A stretch of 64,000 nt of DNA from an uncultured Treponema sp. (GTDB lineage Bacteria > Spirochaetota > Spirochaetia > Treponematales > Treponemataceae), in NCBI RefSeq assembly GCF_946187725.1, contig NZ_CAMHSK010000009.1, positions 41,011-105,010 of the forward strand. The letters run 5' to 3'. The position numbers were made by a program, and so were the translations under genes. Of the stretch, positions 55,725 through 63,852 are shown piece by piece (the first letter of the stretch is position 1; every line of letters starts with the position of its first letter). The notes below the pieces were generated by a model. That model saw only the letters and a program-made list of their open reading frames with translations. It did no database searches and was not told the DNA's origin.

Positions 55725-55759
55725 AGCCACACAGATTCAGTTCCGTGTGGCTTTTTTTT
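55725..55759. terminator. Bidirectional rho-independent terminator between deoD and asd
   Basis: AGCCACAC (55725-55732) pairs with GTGTGGCT (55745-55752), flanked by an A run on the left and eight T residues on the right. It serves either strand of the convergent genes. Confidence 0.9.
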
Positions 55760-55768
55760 GCTATTTAT

Positions 55769-55929
55769 TGACGCGGCATCCTTGCCGCTAGTTGTTAATC
55801 AAAGAATCCGTCGCAGAAATTACCTCCTGTAATTTCTGCTAACGAGTTTTGAACAAGTCAAAACTCGCGGCATTTCCCTGCTTATCAGTGACGCGGCATC
55901 CTTGCCGCTACTTGTTAATCAAAGAATCC
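55769..55929. repeat. Direct repeat of the asd 3' end enclosing two perfect hairpins
   Basis: A 41-nt sequence (55769-55809) recurs at 55889-55929 with one mismatch, exactly 120 bp apart. The second copy includes the real asd stop (55915-55917) and last codons. Each contains a GCGGCA-TCCT-TGCCGC hairpin. Between them are two perfect stems: GCAGAAATTAC/GTAATTTCTGC (55813-55839) and CGAGTTTTGA/TCAAAACTCG (55843-55867). Confidence 0.85.
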
Positions 55930-57012
55930 CTTGGCTTTTAAAAGCTCTGCGTTCAAGATACCACCGAGAGCGGCTCCTCGCTTTGTGTTGTGGCTCAATG
56001 CTACGAACTTGATGTCAAATACATTGCACTTGCGCAAGCGACCGAGTACACATGCCATGCCTTTTTCGGTGTCGCGGTCACGATTTGGCTGTGGACGGTT
56101 TTCTTCTTCGCGGTAAACGATTGGATGCTCTGGTGCGCTAGGCAATTTGAGCTCCTGTGGAAGAGACTTGAAGTTTTCCCATACTTTGAGAACTTCTTCG
56201 AGGCTTGGTTTTTTATCCTCTGGCAAGTCGAATTCAAGGTTTACGCTTGCTGTGTGACCGTCGATTACAGGAACACGAGTACAAGTTGAAGAAACGATTG
56301 GACCTGCTGCATTCTCAATCTTTCCGTCTTTTACAGAACCCAAAATCTTGAGACACTCTTTTTCTGTTTTTTCTTCTTCACCGCCGATATATGGAACGAT
56401 GTTGTCAATCATGTCGAATGATGGAACGCCTGGGTAACCAGCGCCAGAAACTGCCTGCAAGGTTGTTACAATCATGCGTTTAACCGGGTAGCCTGCCTGC
56501 TGCAAAGCGTAGAGCGGCATCATGTAAGTCTGCAAAGAGCAGTTTGGTTTTACTGCTACAAAGCCCTTGTCCCAACCGTGATGCTTTTTCTGTTCTGCGA
56601 TTACATCAAGGTGAGAGTAGTTGATTTCTGGGATGAGCATCGGAACATCTTCTGTCCAGCGGTTTGCACTTGCGTTAGAAACAACCGGGATTCCTTCTGC
56701 GGCATAAGCTGCTTCGAGAGCCTTGATTTCGTCTTTGCCCATTTCGAGAGCTGAGAAAACGAAACGGCATTTTCCCAATGCGGCTTTTGGATCGTTTGCG
56801 TCCTGAACGATGAGGTCTTTTACATCACAAGGAATGTTTGCGCCGATGAGCCAGCGGTTAGCGACTGCCTCTTTGTAAGCCTTTCCAGCAGAGCGCGGAG
56901 AAGCCGCAACATAAGTTACCTTGAACCACGGATGATCTTCCAAAAGCTTAATATAGCGCTGACCAACCATACCAGTAGCGCCCAAAACACCAACATTAAT
57001 CTTATCTGCCAT
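55915..57012 (-). CDS. asd: Aspartate-semialdehyde dehydrogenase
   Basis: A 365-residue enzyme that makes aspartate semialdehyde, precursor of lysine, threonine and methionine. GVLGATGMVGQRYIKLL is the NADP-binding start; VKPNCSLQTYMMPL holds the catalytic Cys and RVPVIDGHTASV the catalytic His. The residue pattern is of the archaeal/fungal-type subfamily. GGAG 6 nt before the ATG. dapA lies upstream on the same strand, 151 bp away, with a repeat block between them. Its 3' end is duplicated downstream. Confidence 0.95.
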   Translation of the reverse strand: MADKINVGVLGATGMVGQRYIKLLEDHPWFKVTYVAASPRSAGKAYKEAVANRWLIGANIPCDVKDLIVQDANDPKAALGKCRFVFSALEMGKDEIKALEAAYAAEGIPVVSNASANRWTEDVPMLIPEINYSHLDVIAEQKKHHGWDKGFVAVKPNCSLQTYMMPLYALQQAGYPVKRMIVTTLQAVSGAGYPGVPSFDMIDNIVPYIGGEEEKTEKECLKILGSVKDGKIENAAGPIVSSTCTRVPVIDGHTASVNLEFDLPEDKKPSLEEVLKVWENFKSLPQELKLPSAPEHPIVYREEENRPQPNRDRDTEKGMACVLGRLRKCNVFDIKFVALSHNTKRGAALGGILNAELLKAKGFFD

Positions 57013-57034
57013 AATTTTCTCCAGTATTTATTCA

Positions 57035-57159
57035 GACGCAGATGCACACAGATGAACACAGATAATTTATTTCTTATACGAAAGACTTTCAGCTTATGCG
57101 AAAGTCGCTCGTAAACACAAAGAATATAAATCCGCGTGTATCCGCGTTTATCAGCGTCT
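57035..57159. repeat. ACGCAGAT-family dyad repeat between asd and dapA
   Basis: A left arm (57035-57063) of GACGCAGATGCACACAGAT type, then GAACACAGAT, and a right arm (57130-57159) with ATCCGCGTGTATCCGCGTTTATCAGCGTCT. The left arm matches the reverse complement of the arm at 13069-13126 almost exactly, so this is a dispersed element. Confidence 0.7.
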
Positions 57160-57163
57160 AATT

Positions 57164-58078
57164 TTACAATCCACACTCTACGAGTGCTTTTTCGATGATT
57201 TTTTTTGCGTCGTCTGTTACATCAACCAAAGGCAGGCGGCATGCACCAGCTGGAAGACCTTTGAAGTTCATTGCGTATTTGATTGAAGTCGGGTTGCCGT
57301 CGACGAAAGCTGCCTTGAAGAACGGCATGAGGCGATAATGAATCTTGCGTGCACCCTCGATGTCGCCATTCAAAGCCTTGTTTGCCATTTCTGTTACGAC
57401 TGCAGGAGCGAGGTTTGAAACTACGGAAATGATTCCGTCACCGCCCATTGCAATCAAAGGCAAAGTGAGACCGTCATCGCCGCTCAAAACAGCAAAATCA
57501 GGCTTCTTTGACTTAATCTGTGCGATAACATCCATCATCTGATTGATGTTTCCGCTTGCTTCCTTGACACCAACGATGTTTGGCAATTCGGCGATTCGAG
57601 CCAAAGTGTCGGTTGTGATGTTAGTGCCTGTTCGGCCCTGAATGTTGTATACAACGATAGGAATTCCAACCTTAGAGACTGCTTCAAAGTGGCGGAAAAT
57701 GCCTTCTTTTGAAGGTTTGTTGTAATATGGTGTGACGACAAGTGCAGCATCTGCACCAGCTTTTTTTGCGCGTTCACAGTATTTTACTGCGTCTTTTGTG
57801 TTGTTGCTTCCTGCTCCGAGAATTACAGGGATTTTTTTACCAGATTTTTTCTCGAAAGATTTGACTTCTTCCATGACAATCTCAATGAGTTTGTCTTCTT
57901 CAGAGCCTGGAGTTTCGTCCAAAGTAGGAGTTTCAGCTGTAGTTCCGAGCGGAACAAGACCGTCAATGCCCTGCTCAAGCTGGAAAACAACATTTTTTCT
58001 GAAACCTTCATAGTCCACAGAACCGTCTTGGTTCATAGGAGTAATCATTGCTGTAAAAGCACCGCGCAATTTTGTCAT
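57164..58078 (-). CDS. dapA: 4-hydroxy-tetrahydrodipicolinate synthase
   Basis: A 304-residue aldolase-type enzyme that condenses pyruvate with aspartate semialdehyde on the lysine/diaminopimelate pathway. The Schiff-base Lys lies in GVKEASGNINQM (about 174), the Tyr in VVYNIQGRTGTNI, and LVPLGTTAETPTL near the N-terminus is the usual GTTGE-like region. It is next to asd, its substrate supplier. A TTGTAT-17-TAAAAT promoter and GAGG site lie upstream. Confidence 0.95.
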   Translation of the reverse strand: MTKLRGAFTAMITPMNQDGSVDYEGFRKNVVFQLEQGIDGLVPLGTTAETPTLDETPGSEEDKLIEIVMEEVKSFEKKSGKKIPVILGAGSNNTKDAVKYCERAKKAGADAALVVTPYYNKPSKEGIFRHFEAVSKVGIPIVVYNIQGRTGTNITTDTLARIAELPNIVGVKEASGNINQMMDVIAQIKSKKPDFAVLSGDDGLTLPLIAMGGDGIISVVSNLAPAVVTEMANKALNGDIEGARKIHYRLMPFFKAAFVDGNPTSIKYAMNFKGLPAGACRLPLVDVTDDAKKIIEKALVECGL

Positions 58079-58113
58079 TTTCGAACCTCGTTTTGTTAGG
58101 TAAAAGTGAGATT

Positions 58114-58142
58114 ATTTTAATAAAAAATCAAGAAATATACAA
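58114..58142 (-). promoter_or_regulatory. Promoter of dapA (and probably asd)
   Basis: Minus strand: -35 TTGTAT (58142-58137), 17-nt spacer, -10 TAAAAT (58119-58114). The ATG is at 58078. No lysine riboswitch-like structure was seen in the short leader. Confidence 0.55.
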
Positions 58143-58157
58143 CGGAAAAATGCAAAC

Positions 58158-58185
58158 GGAAAGTTGAAAATGGAAAGTTGAAAAT
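58158..58185. repeat. Tandem duplicate of a 14-mer
   Basis: GGAAAGTTGAAAAT occurs twice in a row (58158-58171 and 58172-58185), upstream of dapA and next to the long dyad at 58200-58292. Confidence 0.75.
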
Positions 58186-58199
58186 TTTTATGGCGCGAA

Positions 58200-58292
58200 T
58201 AATTAGCAATTTGCTTGCAGTTGGCAAAGGACGAGCGAAGCGATGTCCTGTGTCGCAACTGCTCACTGCAGCACATTGCTACTTGCTAATTA
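58200..58292. repeat. Long dyad repeat overlapping the manA 3' end
   Basis: Perfect tips TAATTAGCAA (58200-58209) and TTGCTAATTA (58283-58292) bound an imperfect stem. The inside holds AGGAC...GTCCT around a GAGCGAAGCGAT core. The manA stop (58279-58281) lies within it. The TAGCA/TGCTA word content is shared with the repeat upstream of manA (59086-59166). Confidence 0.7.
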
Positions 58293-59085
58293 CTCTTATG
58301 ACTTCACCATGGCCTTCTAGGGTGATTTTTTCGCCTGAAAGCAATGCAAAGATATCTTCGGCTTTGAAAGATTCTTCTGTTTTGGTGCCGTCTTTTGCAG
58401 TTGCACGGATTGTGCCTTGGCCTTCAGAAATGAAGACGAGTTCAACCCGTTCTGAAGACGGAGAAACAAGGAAAGAATAGCCGCCTTTTAAAGGCTCTTT
58501 CTTCAGCTTGAAGTATTCACATTCAAATTCTTCGCCGAGTGGAGCGATTTCCTGTTTCTTTTCATTTTTGATTACTTCAACGCCTTTTTCGATGTGAACT
58601 TCACGCGGGCGGCCCCAGTCATAAAGCCGGTATGTGATGTTGCAGCTCTGCTGAACTTCAAGGAGCCTTAGTCCTCCACCAATCGCATGAACTGTTCCCG
58701 ACGGGATGAAAATGAAGTCACCTTTTTTGACTTGAACACGGCAAAGATGCTTTTCGAGGGTGTTTGTTTTGATGGATTCACGAAGCTCTTCTTTTGATGG
58801 ATTTCCGTTTAATCCATAAATGAGGCTTACTCCTTCATCTGCGCTCAAAACATACCAACATTCTGTTTTGCCTCGTTCATTCTCGCCTTCAAGACGTTTT
58901 GCATCTTCGTCATCCGGATGAACTTGGACAGAAAGAGTGTCATTTGCCTGAATAATTTTTACGAGTAGGGGATAGTCACCTGCAAGAGCCTTGAATTCAC
59001 TCTGACATCCGTCAACATGGGTTGAAGCAATCCAATCCTCATATCCCCAAACCTTTTCCGACCGAATAGGATTTAGTTTAAGCAT
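58279..59085 (-). CDS. manA: Mannose-6-phosphate isomerase, class I
   Basis: A 268-residue zinc enzyme interconverting fructose 6-phosphate and mannose 6-phosphate. SVQVHPDDE, GKTECWYVL and IPSGTVHAIGGGLRLLEVQQ give the metal ligands of the class I cupin fold; the C-terminal half ends in a second cupin-like strand set. It provides mannose 6-phosphate for manC. It lies 82 bp downstream of the sugar nucleotidyltransferase gene on the same strand. Its ATG is preceded not by a Shine-Dalgarno but by tandem AGCAGTT heptamers (read as AACTGCT on the coding strand). Confidence 0.93.
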   Translation of the reverse strand: MLKLNPIRSEKVWGYEDWIASTHVDGCQSEFKALAGDYPLLVKIIQANDTLSVQVHPDDEDAKRLEGENERGKTECWYVLSADEGVSLIYGLNGNPSKEELRESIKTNTLEKHLCRVQVKKGDFIFIPSGTVHAIGGGLRLLEVQQSCNITYRLYDWGRPREVHIEKGVEVIKNEKKQEIAPLGEEFECEYFKLKKEPLKGGYSFLVSPSSERVELVFISEGQGTIRATAKDGTKTEESFKAEDIFALLSGEKITLEGHGEVIRVISK

Positions 59086-59166
59086 AGCAGTTAGCAGTTA
59101 GCAGTTAGCAGTTAGCAGCTAGCATATTTATTTTCATTGCTCACTGCTCCTTGCTACCTGCTAACT
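59086..59166. repeat. AGCAGTT heptamer tandem repeat with inverted arm
   Basis: Four perfect AGCAGTT units (59086-59113) and one AGCAGCT (59114-59120) abut the manA start codon. An opposite-orientation arm (TGCTCACTGCTCC... CTGCTAACT, about 59139-59166) can pair with them. It lies between manA and the nucleotidyltransferase gene. Confidence 0.75.
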
Positions 59167-59167
59167 A

Positions 59168-60091
59168 TTATTTCTCCCACAATTTTTCTGGATAGTAGCC
59201 AGATTCTATCTTTTTAGATATTTCGCTCTTTACGACTTCTTTGTCTTCGGGGTAGGTCATGCCGAACCAGCTTTCATCGCTTGTGAAGACTTTGATTCTT
59301 CCTTCACCGTTTTTGATGATGTCACTTGCTGCAACCGGGAGAAGAGCCTCGGCTTTTGGATCAGTGAGCTTGTTCTGTTTGAAATCAGCCCAGTATTTTT
59401 CGAAGCGCTCAAATGCCTTTGGAGAGAAGCCGAAAAGATTCATGCTTACGGTTTCGTTTCCTGTCATGGGAATGTTTTTGCCGTTAAGCTCAGAAATGAT
59501 TTCGTTGCCTTCGAAATGCTCGCCTGTGTAATAGATTTTTGTGTTCTCAACGATTGATTTGAGGTATCCGCCTTCTGTCTGAGCGACACCGCGGCTTACA
59601 GAACCGTTTCGGCTCATTGTTTTGCCGAGAGTGTAGCCTACCATTGCGTGCTCTGTGCAGTCGTTATTAATAGAAGAAAGATAGCCGCCCAGAGTTTCGA
59701 ATGCAGCCCTTCCGTAATAGTCATCTGCATTGATTACGGCAAAAGGTTCATTGATAGCCTGTTTTGCACAGAGGACCGCATGAATTGTGCCCCATGGCTT
59801 TGCTCGCTCCGCTGCCTTTTTCTGCTCCTCTTCTGTCAAAAGAGCTGTAGGTGTCTGGAAAACATATTCCGCGTCAAAATTGCGTGCTACACGGTCAAAG
59901 AGCCTTTCGCGGAAATCCTTTTCAATGTCTTTGCGGATGATGAAAACGATTTTGCCGAATCCGCATTTTTTTGCATCATAAGCGGCAAAGTCCAAAAGAC
60001 ATTCGCCGTTCTTTCCTACTGAATCAATCTGCTTGACTCCACCATAGCGGCTACCCATTCCAGCCGCCAATACTAATAATGTCGGTTTCAT
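59168..60091 (-). CDS. Sugar-phosphate nucleotidyltransferase (NTP transferase family)
   Basis: A 307-residue enzyme with the N-terminal LVLAAGMGSRYGGVKQID loop of nucleotidyltransferases, NADDYYGRAAF (metal-binding Asp-Asp) and a C-terminal region with VAASDIIKNGEG. It activates a sugar phosphate to an NDP-sugar; the sugar and nucleotide are not clear from sequence alone. manA follows on the same strand, suggesting a link to hexose or mannose metabolism. No strong ribosome-binding site is seen before the ATG. Confidence 0.88.
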   Translation of the reverse strand: MKPTLLVLAAGMGSRYGGVKQIDSVGKNGECLLDFAAYDAKKCGFGKIVFIIRKDIEKDFRERLFDRVARNFDAEYVFQTPTALLTEEEQKKAAERAKPWGTIHAVLCAKQAINEPFAVINADDYYGRAAFETLGGYLSSINNDCTEHAMVGYTLGKTMSRNGSVSRGVAQTEGGYLKSIVENTKIYYTGEHFEGNEIISELNGKNIPMTGNETVSMNLFGFSPKAFERFEKYWADFKQNKLTDPKAEALLPVAASDIIKNGEGRIKVFTSDESWFGMTYPEDKEVVKSEISKKIESGYYPEKLWEK

Positions 60092-60174
60092 ATAATTTCC
60101 TTTTCTTTAGAATAGCACTTTAGTTTAGTTTTTTCCACCGAATAATTTTCAGTTTTCTGTTTTAAATTTTCAAT

Positions 60175-62412
60175 TTATCTATGTTTTTTTAAAAATTCCA
60201 TGAATTCATCTTCTTTTAATGGCTTTGAGTAGAAGTATCCCTGAACCTGATCGCATTTGATTTTGCGAAGAAAGTCACGCTGCTCTTCGGTTTCGACTCC
60301 TTCAAAAATCGTCTCTTTTTTGAGGTTCTTGCCCAAATCAACAAGAGTCTCGATGAAGCTTTCGGATGTTTCATCAAGAGTGCCGCGCTCTGCGTCATTT
60401 GCAAACAAGAATGATCGGTCAAATTTGAGAATGTTGACAGGAATCGTTGAAAGCATGTTGAGTGAGCTTTCGCCTGAACCAAAATCGTCCATGGCAACGC
60501 GGAGACCTTCTTTCTGGAGCATGACTGTAATTTCTCGCAGAAGGTTTTTGTCCAAAGTGGCCCGTTCAAGAAGTTCGACCTCGACTAATTTTGACGGAAT
60601 TTCATATTTTTTGAGCAAAGTCGTGAAATCATGTACGAATTTTTCTGGCTTGTCATGATTTCTGGAAACATTTACCGAAATTGGTACAATCGGCTCGTTT
60701 TCGTCAAGGCACTTTCTGAGGAATTTGAAAACCTGTTCGTAGACATAGAAATCAAGCTTGATGATGAAATTGTTGCGCTCAAAAAGAGGCACAAATGAAT
60801 TTGGCGGCATGTAGCCCAGTTCCGGGCTTTGCCATCGGACAAGCGCTTCGGCACCAACGACTCTTTCTGTTGCCAAAGCAATTTTGGGCTGGTACATTAC
60901 GAAGAATTCGTTCTTTAGAAGGGCACTCTCCATATGTGTTTCGATGAAGTTTTCTTCTTTTGACTTGCGAAGAAGTTTTTCATCGTAGATTGCGAACTGT
61001 TGAAGGGCGTTCTCTTTGATTGTGCTTTTGGCGAAACTTGCCCTGCTTATAAGAAGCTGCACGCTCGGAATTTCGTCCTGCATTTTGGGTGCGTAGAATG
61101 CAATTCCGAATTTCGGCATGAACGGAAGATCGTAATTTTTGGTGGTGGCGTTCATTTTTTCAAGGTCGGTCTTGAAGAAGTGCATTGCCTTATGAATAGA
61201 AGAAACCTTGATGAAAACACAGAAATGATCGGCATAGTCACGGCTCAAAAGACCGTCATGCAGCTTTGTGTTTTCGTAAAGGAGCTTGGAGAAATAGAAA
61301 AGCAGCTTGTTGGCCTTTGCTTCACCGTACTGCTGGTTGATGAATTTGAAGCCACGGATATCAGAATCAATCAGCATGAATTTTGAATTCGGATATCGTT
61401 TTAAGAGCTTGTTTGCTTCTTTTTCAAAGTAACTTCTGACCCAAAGGTGAGTGAGCGAGTCAACGTTAGTAGAAAGAAGCTGATGTCGTTCCAGGAAAGA
61501 GTGAACCCAAATTTCGAGCAGGAAAATGAGCGAAAGCACGACGACAATGATTTCGATGAGGAAATTCTGATATGATTTCTGTGCCCTTTCAAGATTTGTG
61601 AATTCTTCGGCCGGAACGGAATAGCTGATTGTCCATGGAGCAACTTCGCTCTGTCTGTAGAAGACATAAACTGATTTTCCGTCCGTGCTTGAAGACTCTT
61701 TTACATGATAATCGCGCTCTGGTGTGTGAAGAGTTTTGTCAGCATACTTCCAGGGTGAATAGACCCAATTTATCCATTTTGGCTCATAATGAAGAATCAG
61801 TTTTTTATTTTTGTCCTGAATTGCGAACCTTTTATTTGTTTTTTCAAAATATTCGGCGAGCTTGTTGATTGGACAGGTTGCCATGAGCATTCCGATTACT
61901 TCGTGGGAATCACTGTAAATCGGGCGAACGAACGAAAGGCCTGAAAGTCCGTCTTCTTTGGACTCAAGAATGTTGCTTACATAGAAAGTTGATTTTCCGG
62001 AAATGATTGGTTCAAAATATTCCCTGTCAGTGACATCATAGTAATGACCGAGGGCATTCCAACTGTTTCCGTTTTTATCGGCATAAACAATCTGTGTGAA
62101 CGGATCTTTTATGTTTGGCTGTTCTTTTAAGAGCAGTTCCTGAATTTTTTCGATAGAAAGATTTTTGTAAGCGATTTTTGCGTAGAAGAGGTCAAGCCGG
62201 GACTCAAGCTGCCGGAGCCTTGTATCAACCGTAAAAGCATAGTCTTCAACCATTTCATCACAAGCACTGATGAAATTTGCTTTATGGTTGTCCTCGATTT
62301 TCGTCAGGAGTGTTTTAGCGATAACGATATTGAGAACAAGAATGAGTACAAGTGAAACCGCAAATGAGAAAAATCGTTCTGTGTTACTGTTAATGTAAAA
62401 CTTTTTTTTCAT
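60175..62412 (-). CDS. Membrane sensor protein with degenerate GGDEF and EAL domains
   Basis: A 745-residue protein. A signal-anchor (about 13-33), an extracellular dCache-like region (about 40-270, WNALGHYYDVTDREYFEPII) and a second membrane segment (about 285-305) precede a GGDEF domain whose active-site motif reads RDYADHF instead of GGDEF, so it is probably inactive. The EAL domain (about 505-745) is complete: GAEALVRW, SVNVSRN, EVELLERA, DDFGSGESSL, LKFDRSFL, EGVETEEQ and QGYFYSKPL. It is predicted to degrade cyclic-di-GMP in response to an external signal. A perfect 18-bp palindrome lies just before the start codon. Confidence 0.93.
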   Translation of the reverse strand: MKKKFYINSNTERFFSFAVSLVLILVLNIVIAKTLLTKIEDNHKANFISACDEMVEDYAFTVDTRLRQLESRLDLFYAKIAYKNLSIEKIQELLLKEQPNIKDPFTQIVYADKNGNSWNALGHYYDVTDREYFEPIISGKSTFYVSNILESKEDGLSGLSFVRPIYSDSHEVIGMLMATCPINKLAEYFEKTNKRFAIQDKNKKLILHYEPKWINWVYSPWKYADKTLHTPERDYHVKESSSTDGKSVYVFYRQSEVAPWTISYSVPAEEFTNLERAQKSYQNFLIEIIVVVLSLIFLLEIWVHSFLERHQLLSTNVDSLTHLWVRSYFEKEANKLLKRYPNSKFMLIDSDIRGFKFINQQYGEAKANKLLFYFSKLLYENTKLHDGLLSRDYADHFCVFIKVSSIHKAMHFFKTDLEKMNATTKNYDLPFMPKFGIAFYAPKMQDEIPSVQLLISRASFAKSTIKENALQQFAIYDEKLLRKSKEENFIETHMESALLKNEFFVMYQPKIALATERVVGAEALVRWQSPELGYMPPNSFVPLFERNNFIIKLDFYVYEQVFKFLRKCLDENEPIVPISVNVSRNHDKPEKFVHDFTTLLKKYEIPSKLVEVELLERATLDKNLLREITVMLQKEGLRVAMDDFGSGESSLNMLSTIPVNILKFDRSFLFANDAERGTLDETSESFIETLVDLGKNLKKETIFEGVETEEQRDFLRKIKCDQVQGYFYSKPLKEDEFMEFLKKHR

Positions 62413-62414
62413 AA

Positions 62415-62432
62415 TATAAGAAGATTCTTATA
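62415..62432. promoter_or_regulatory. 18-bp perfect palindrome at the GGDEF/EAL start codon
   Basis: TATAAGAA-GA-TTCTTATA at 62415-62432 begins 2 nt upstream of the minus-strand ATG, where a ribosome-binding site would normally be. A wider ATAACTCC/GGAGTTAT inverted pair lies at 62430-62437 and 62498-62505. Candidate operator or translation-blocking hairpin. Confidence 0.55.
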
Positions 62433-62541
62433 ACTCCCATTGAAATAATTTTAATACATATTCCAATAAAAGCAAGAAAAATGTAATATAAAACGCAGGA
62501 GTTATGAGTTGTAATTTATAAAAAATGATGTGAGGTAAAAA

Positions 62542-63807
62542 ATGAAGACATTTCCTTTGAGCCACGACGAACTGATGAAACTTACAGAAAAGTTTCCGAC
62601 CCCATTCTATCTGTATGACGAACAGGCCATCCGCGAGAACATGAGGCGTTTCACAAAAGCCTTTTCAATTTTTCCTGCTTTCAGAGAGTATTTTGCCGTA
62701 AAAGCATGTCCGAATCCGTATATTTTAAAGGTTCTGGCAAGCGAAGGCTGTGGTGCGGACTGTTCAAGTCTTCCTGAACTCATGCTTTCTTCTATGAGCG
62801 GAATCAAGGGCAAACTCGTAATGTTCACATCAAACGAAACCCCTGCAAATGAATACAAATACGCTGCCGCAAACGGAAATATCATCAATCTCGATGACAT
62901 CACGCACATTCCATTCTTAAAGAACGCACTCGGCGGCAAGATGCCTGACACAATCTGTTTCCGCTACAATCCGGGCCCGGCAAAGCACGGCTGCAACTCA
63001 ATCATCGGTAAGCCTGAAGAAGCAAAATACGGGCTTACCCGCGAGCAGATGATTGAAGCCTACAAAATCTGCAAGGAAGAGGGCGTTCAGCACTTCGGCT
63101 TGCACACAATGGTCGCTTCAAATGAGTTGAATCCAGAATTCTTTGTTGATACGGCAAAACTTGTCTTTGAGCTTGCGGCTGAAGTAAAAGAAAAGACTGG
63201 TGTCCGAATCGAATTCGTTGATTTGGGCGGTGGTCTTGGAATTCCGTACAAGCCGGATCAGAAGGCTGTTGATTATGATGAAGTCGCAAAGGGAATCCGT
63301 GCTGAATATGACCGCGTTATCGTTCCGGCTGGCCTTGACCCGCTTGAAATCTGCTGGGAATGTGGCCGCCCGATTACAGGCCCTTATGGCTGGCTCGTCG
63401 CAAAGGCAATCCACGAAAAGCACATTTACCGCGAATATATTGGTTTGGATTCTTGTATGGCAGATTTGATGCGTCCGGGAATGTACGGCTCATATCATGA
63501 AGTAACTGTCAGCGGCAAAGAAAATGCTCCAAAAGACCATGTTTATGATGTGGTCGGAAGTCTTTGTGAAAACTGTGACAAATTTGCCGTTCAGCGCGAA
63601 CTTCCAAAAATCGACATGGGAGATTTAGTGATTATCCACGACGCGGGCGCACATGGCCGTGCAATGGGCTTTAACTACAATGGAAAATTGCGTTGTGGCG
63701 AGCTTTTGCTCCGTTCAGACGGAAGCGTAAAAGAAATCCGCCGCCGAGAGACTATTGACGACTTGTTCAGCACTTTGGACTTGGCTGGCGTGGATGATTT
63801 TAATTAA
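62542..63807 (+). CDS. lysA: Diaminopimelate decarboxylase family enzyme
   Basis: A 421-residue PLP enzyme of the alanine-racemase-like fold (group IV decarboxylases). FAVKACPNPYIL contains the PLP Lys (about 54), VDLGGGLGIPY the Gly loop, GSLCENCDKFA the Cys-box from the partner subunit, and HDAGAHGRAMGFNYNG the C-terminal phosphate region. It converts meso-diaminopimelate to lysine. GAGG precedes the ATG. Its partners asd and dapA lie 5 kb away. A related ornithine/arginine decarboxylase role is less likely because of the AGAHGRAMGFNYN ending typical of LysA. Confidence 0.9.
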   Translation: MKTFPLSHDELMKLTEKFPTPFYLYDEQAIRENMRRFTKAFSIFPAFREYFAVKACPNPYILKVLASEGCGADCSSLPELMLSSMSGIKGKLVMFTSNETPANEYKYAAANGNIINLDDITHIPFLKNALGGKMPDTICFRYNPGPAKHGCNSIIGKPEEAKYGLTREQMIEAYKICKEEGVQHFGLHTMVASNELNPEFFVDTAKLVFELAAEVKEKTGVRIEFVDLGGGLGIPYKPDQKAVDYDEVAKGIRAEYDRVIVPAGLDPLEICWECGRPITGPYGWLVAKAIHEKHIYREYIGLDSCMADLMRPGMYGSYHEVTVSGKENAPKDHVYDVVGSLCENCDKFAVQRELPKIDMGDLVIIHDAGAHGRAMGFNYNGKLRCGELLLRSDGSVKEIRRRETIDDLFSTLDLAGVDDFN

Positions 63808-63852
63808 AAGGTCGATTGGCGGGTTTTTGAAGTTACTGGCTGTATCAAAAAA

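Noticed and set aside
57013..58278. Lysine riboswitch ahead of dapA or asd
   Set aside because: Leaders are short or occupied by dispersed repeats; no long conserved multi-helix structure typical of the L-box was seen.
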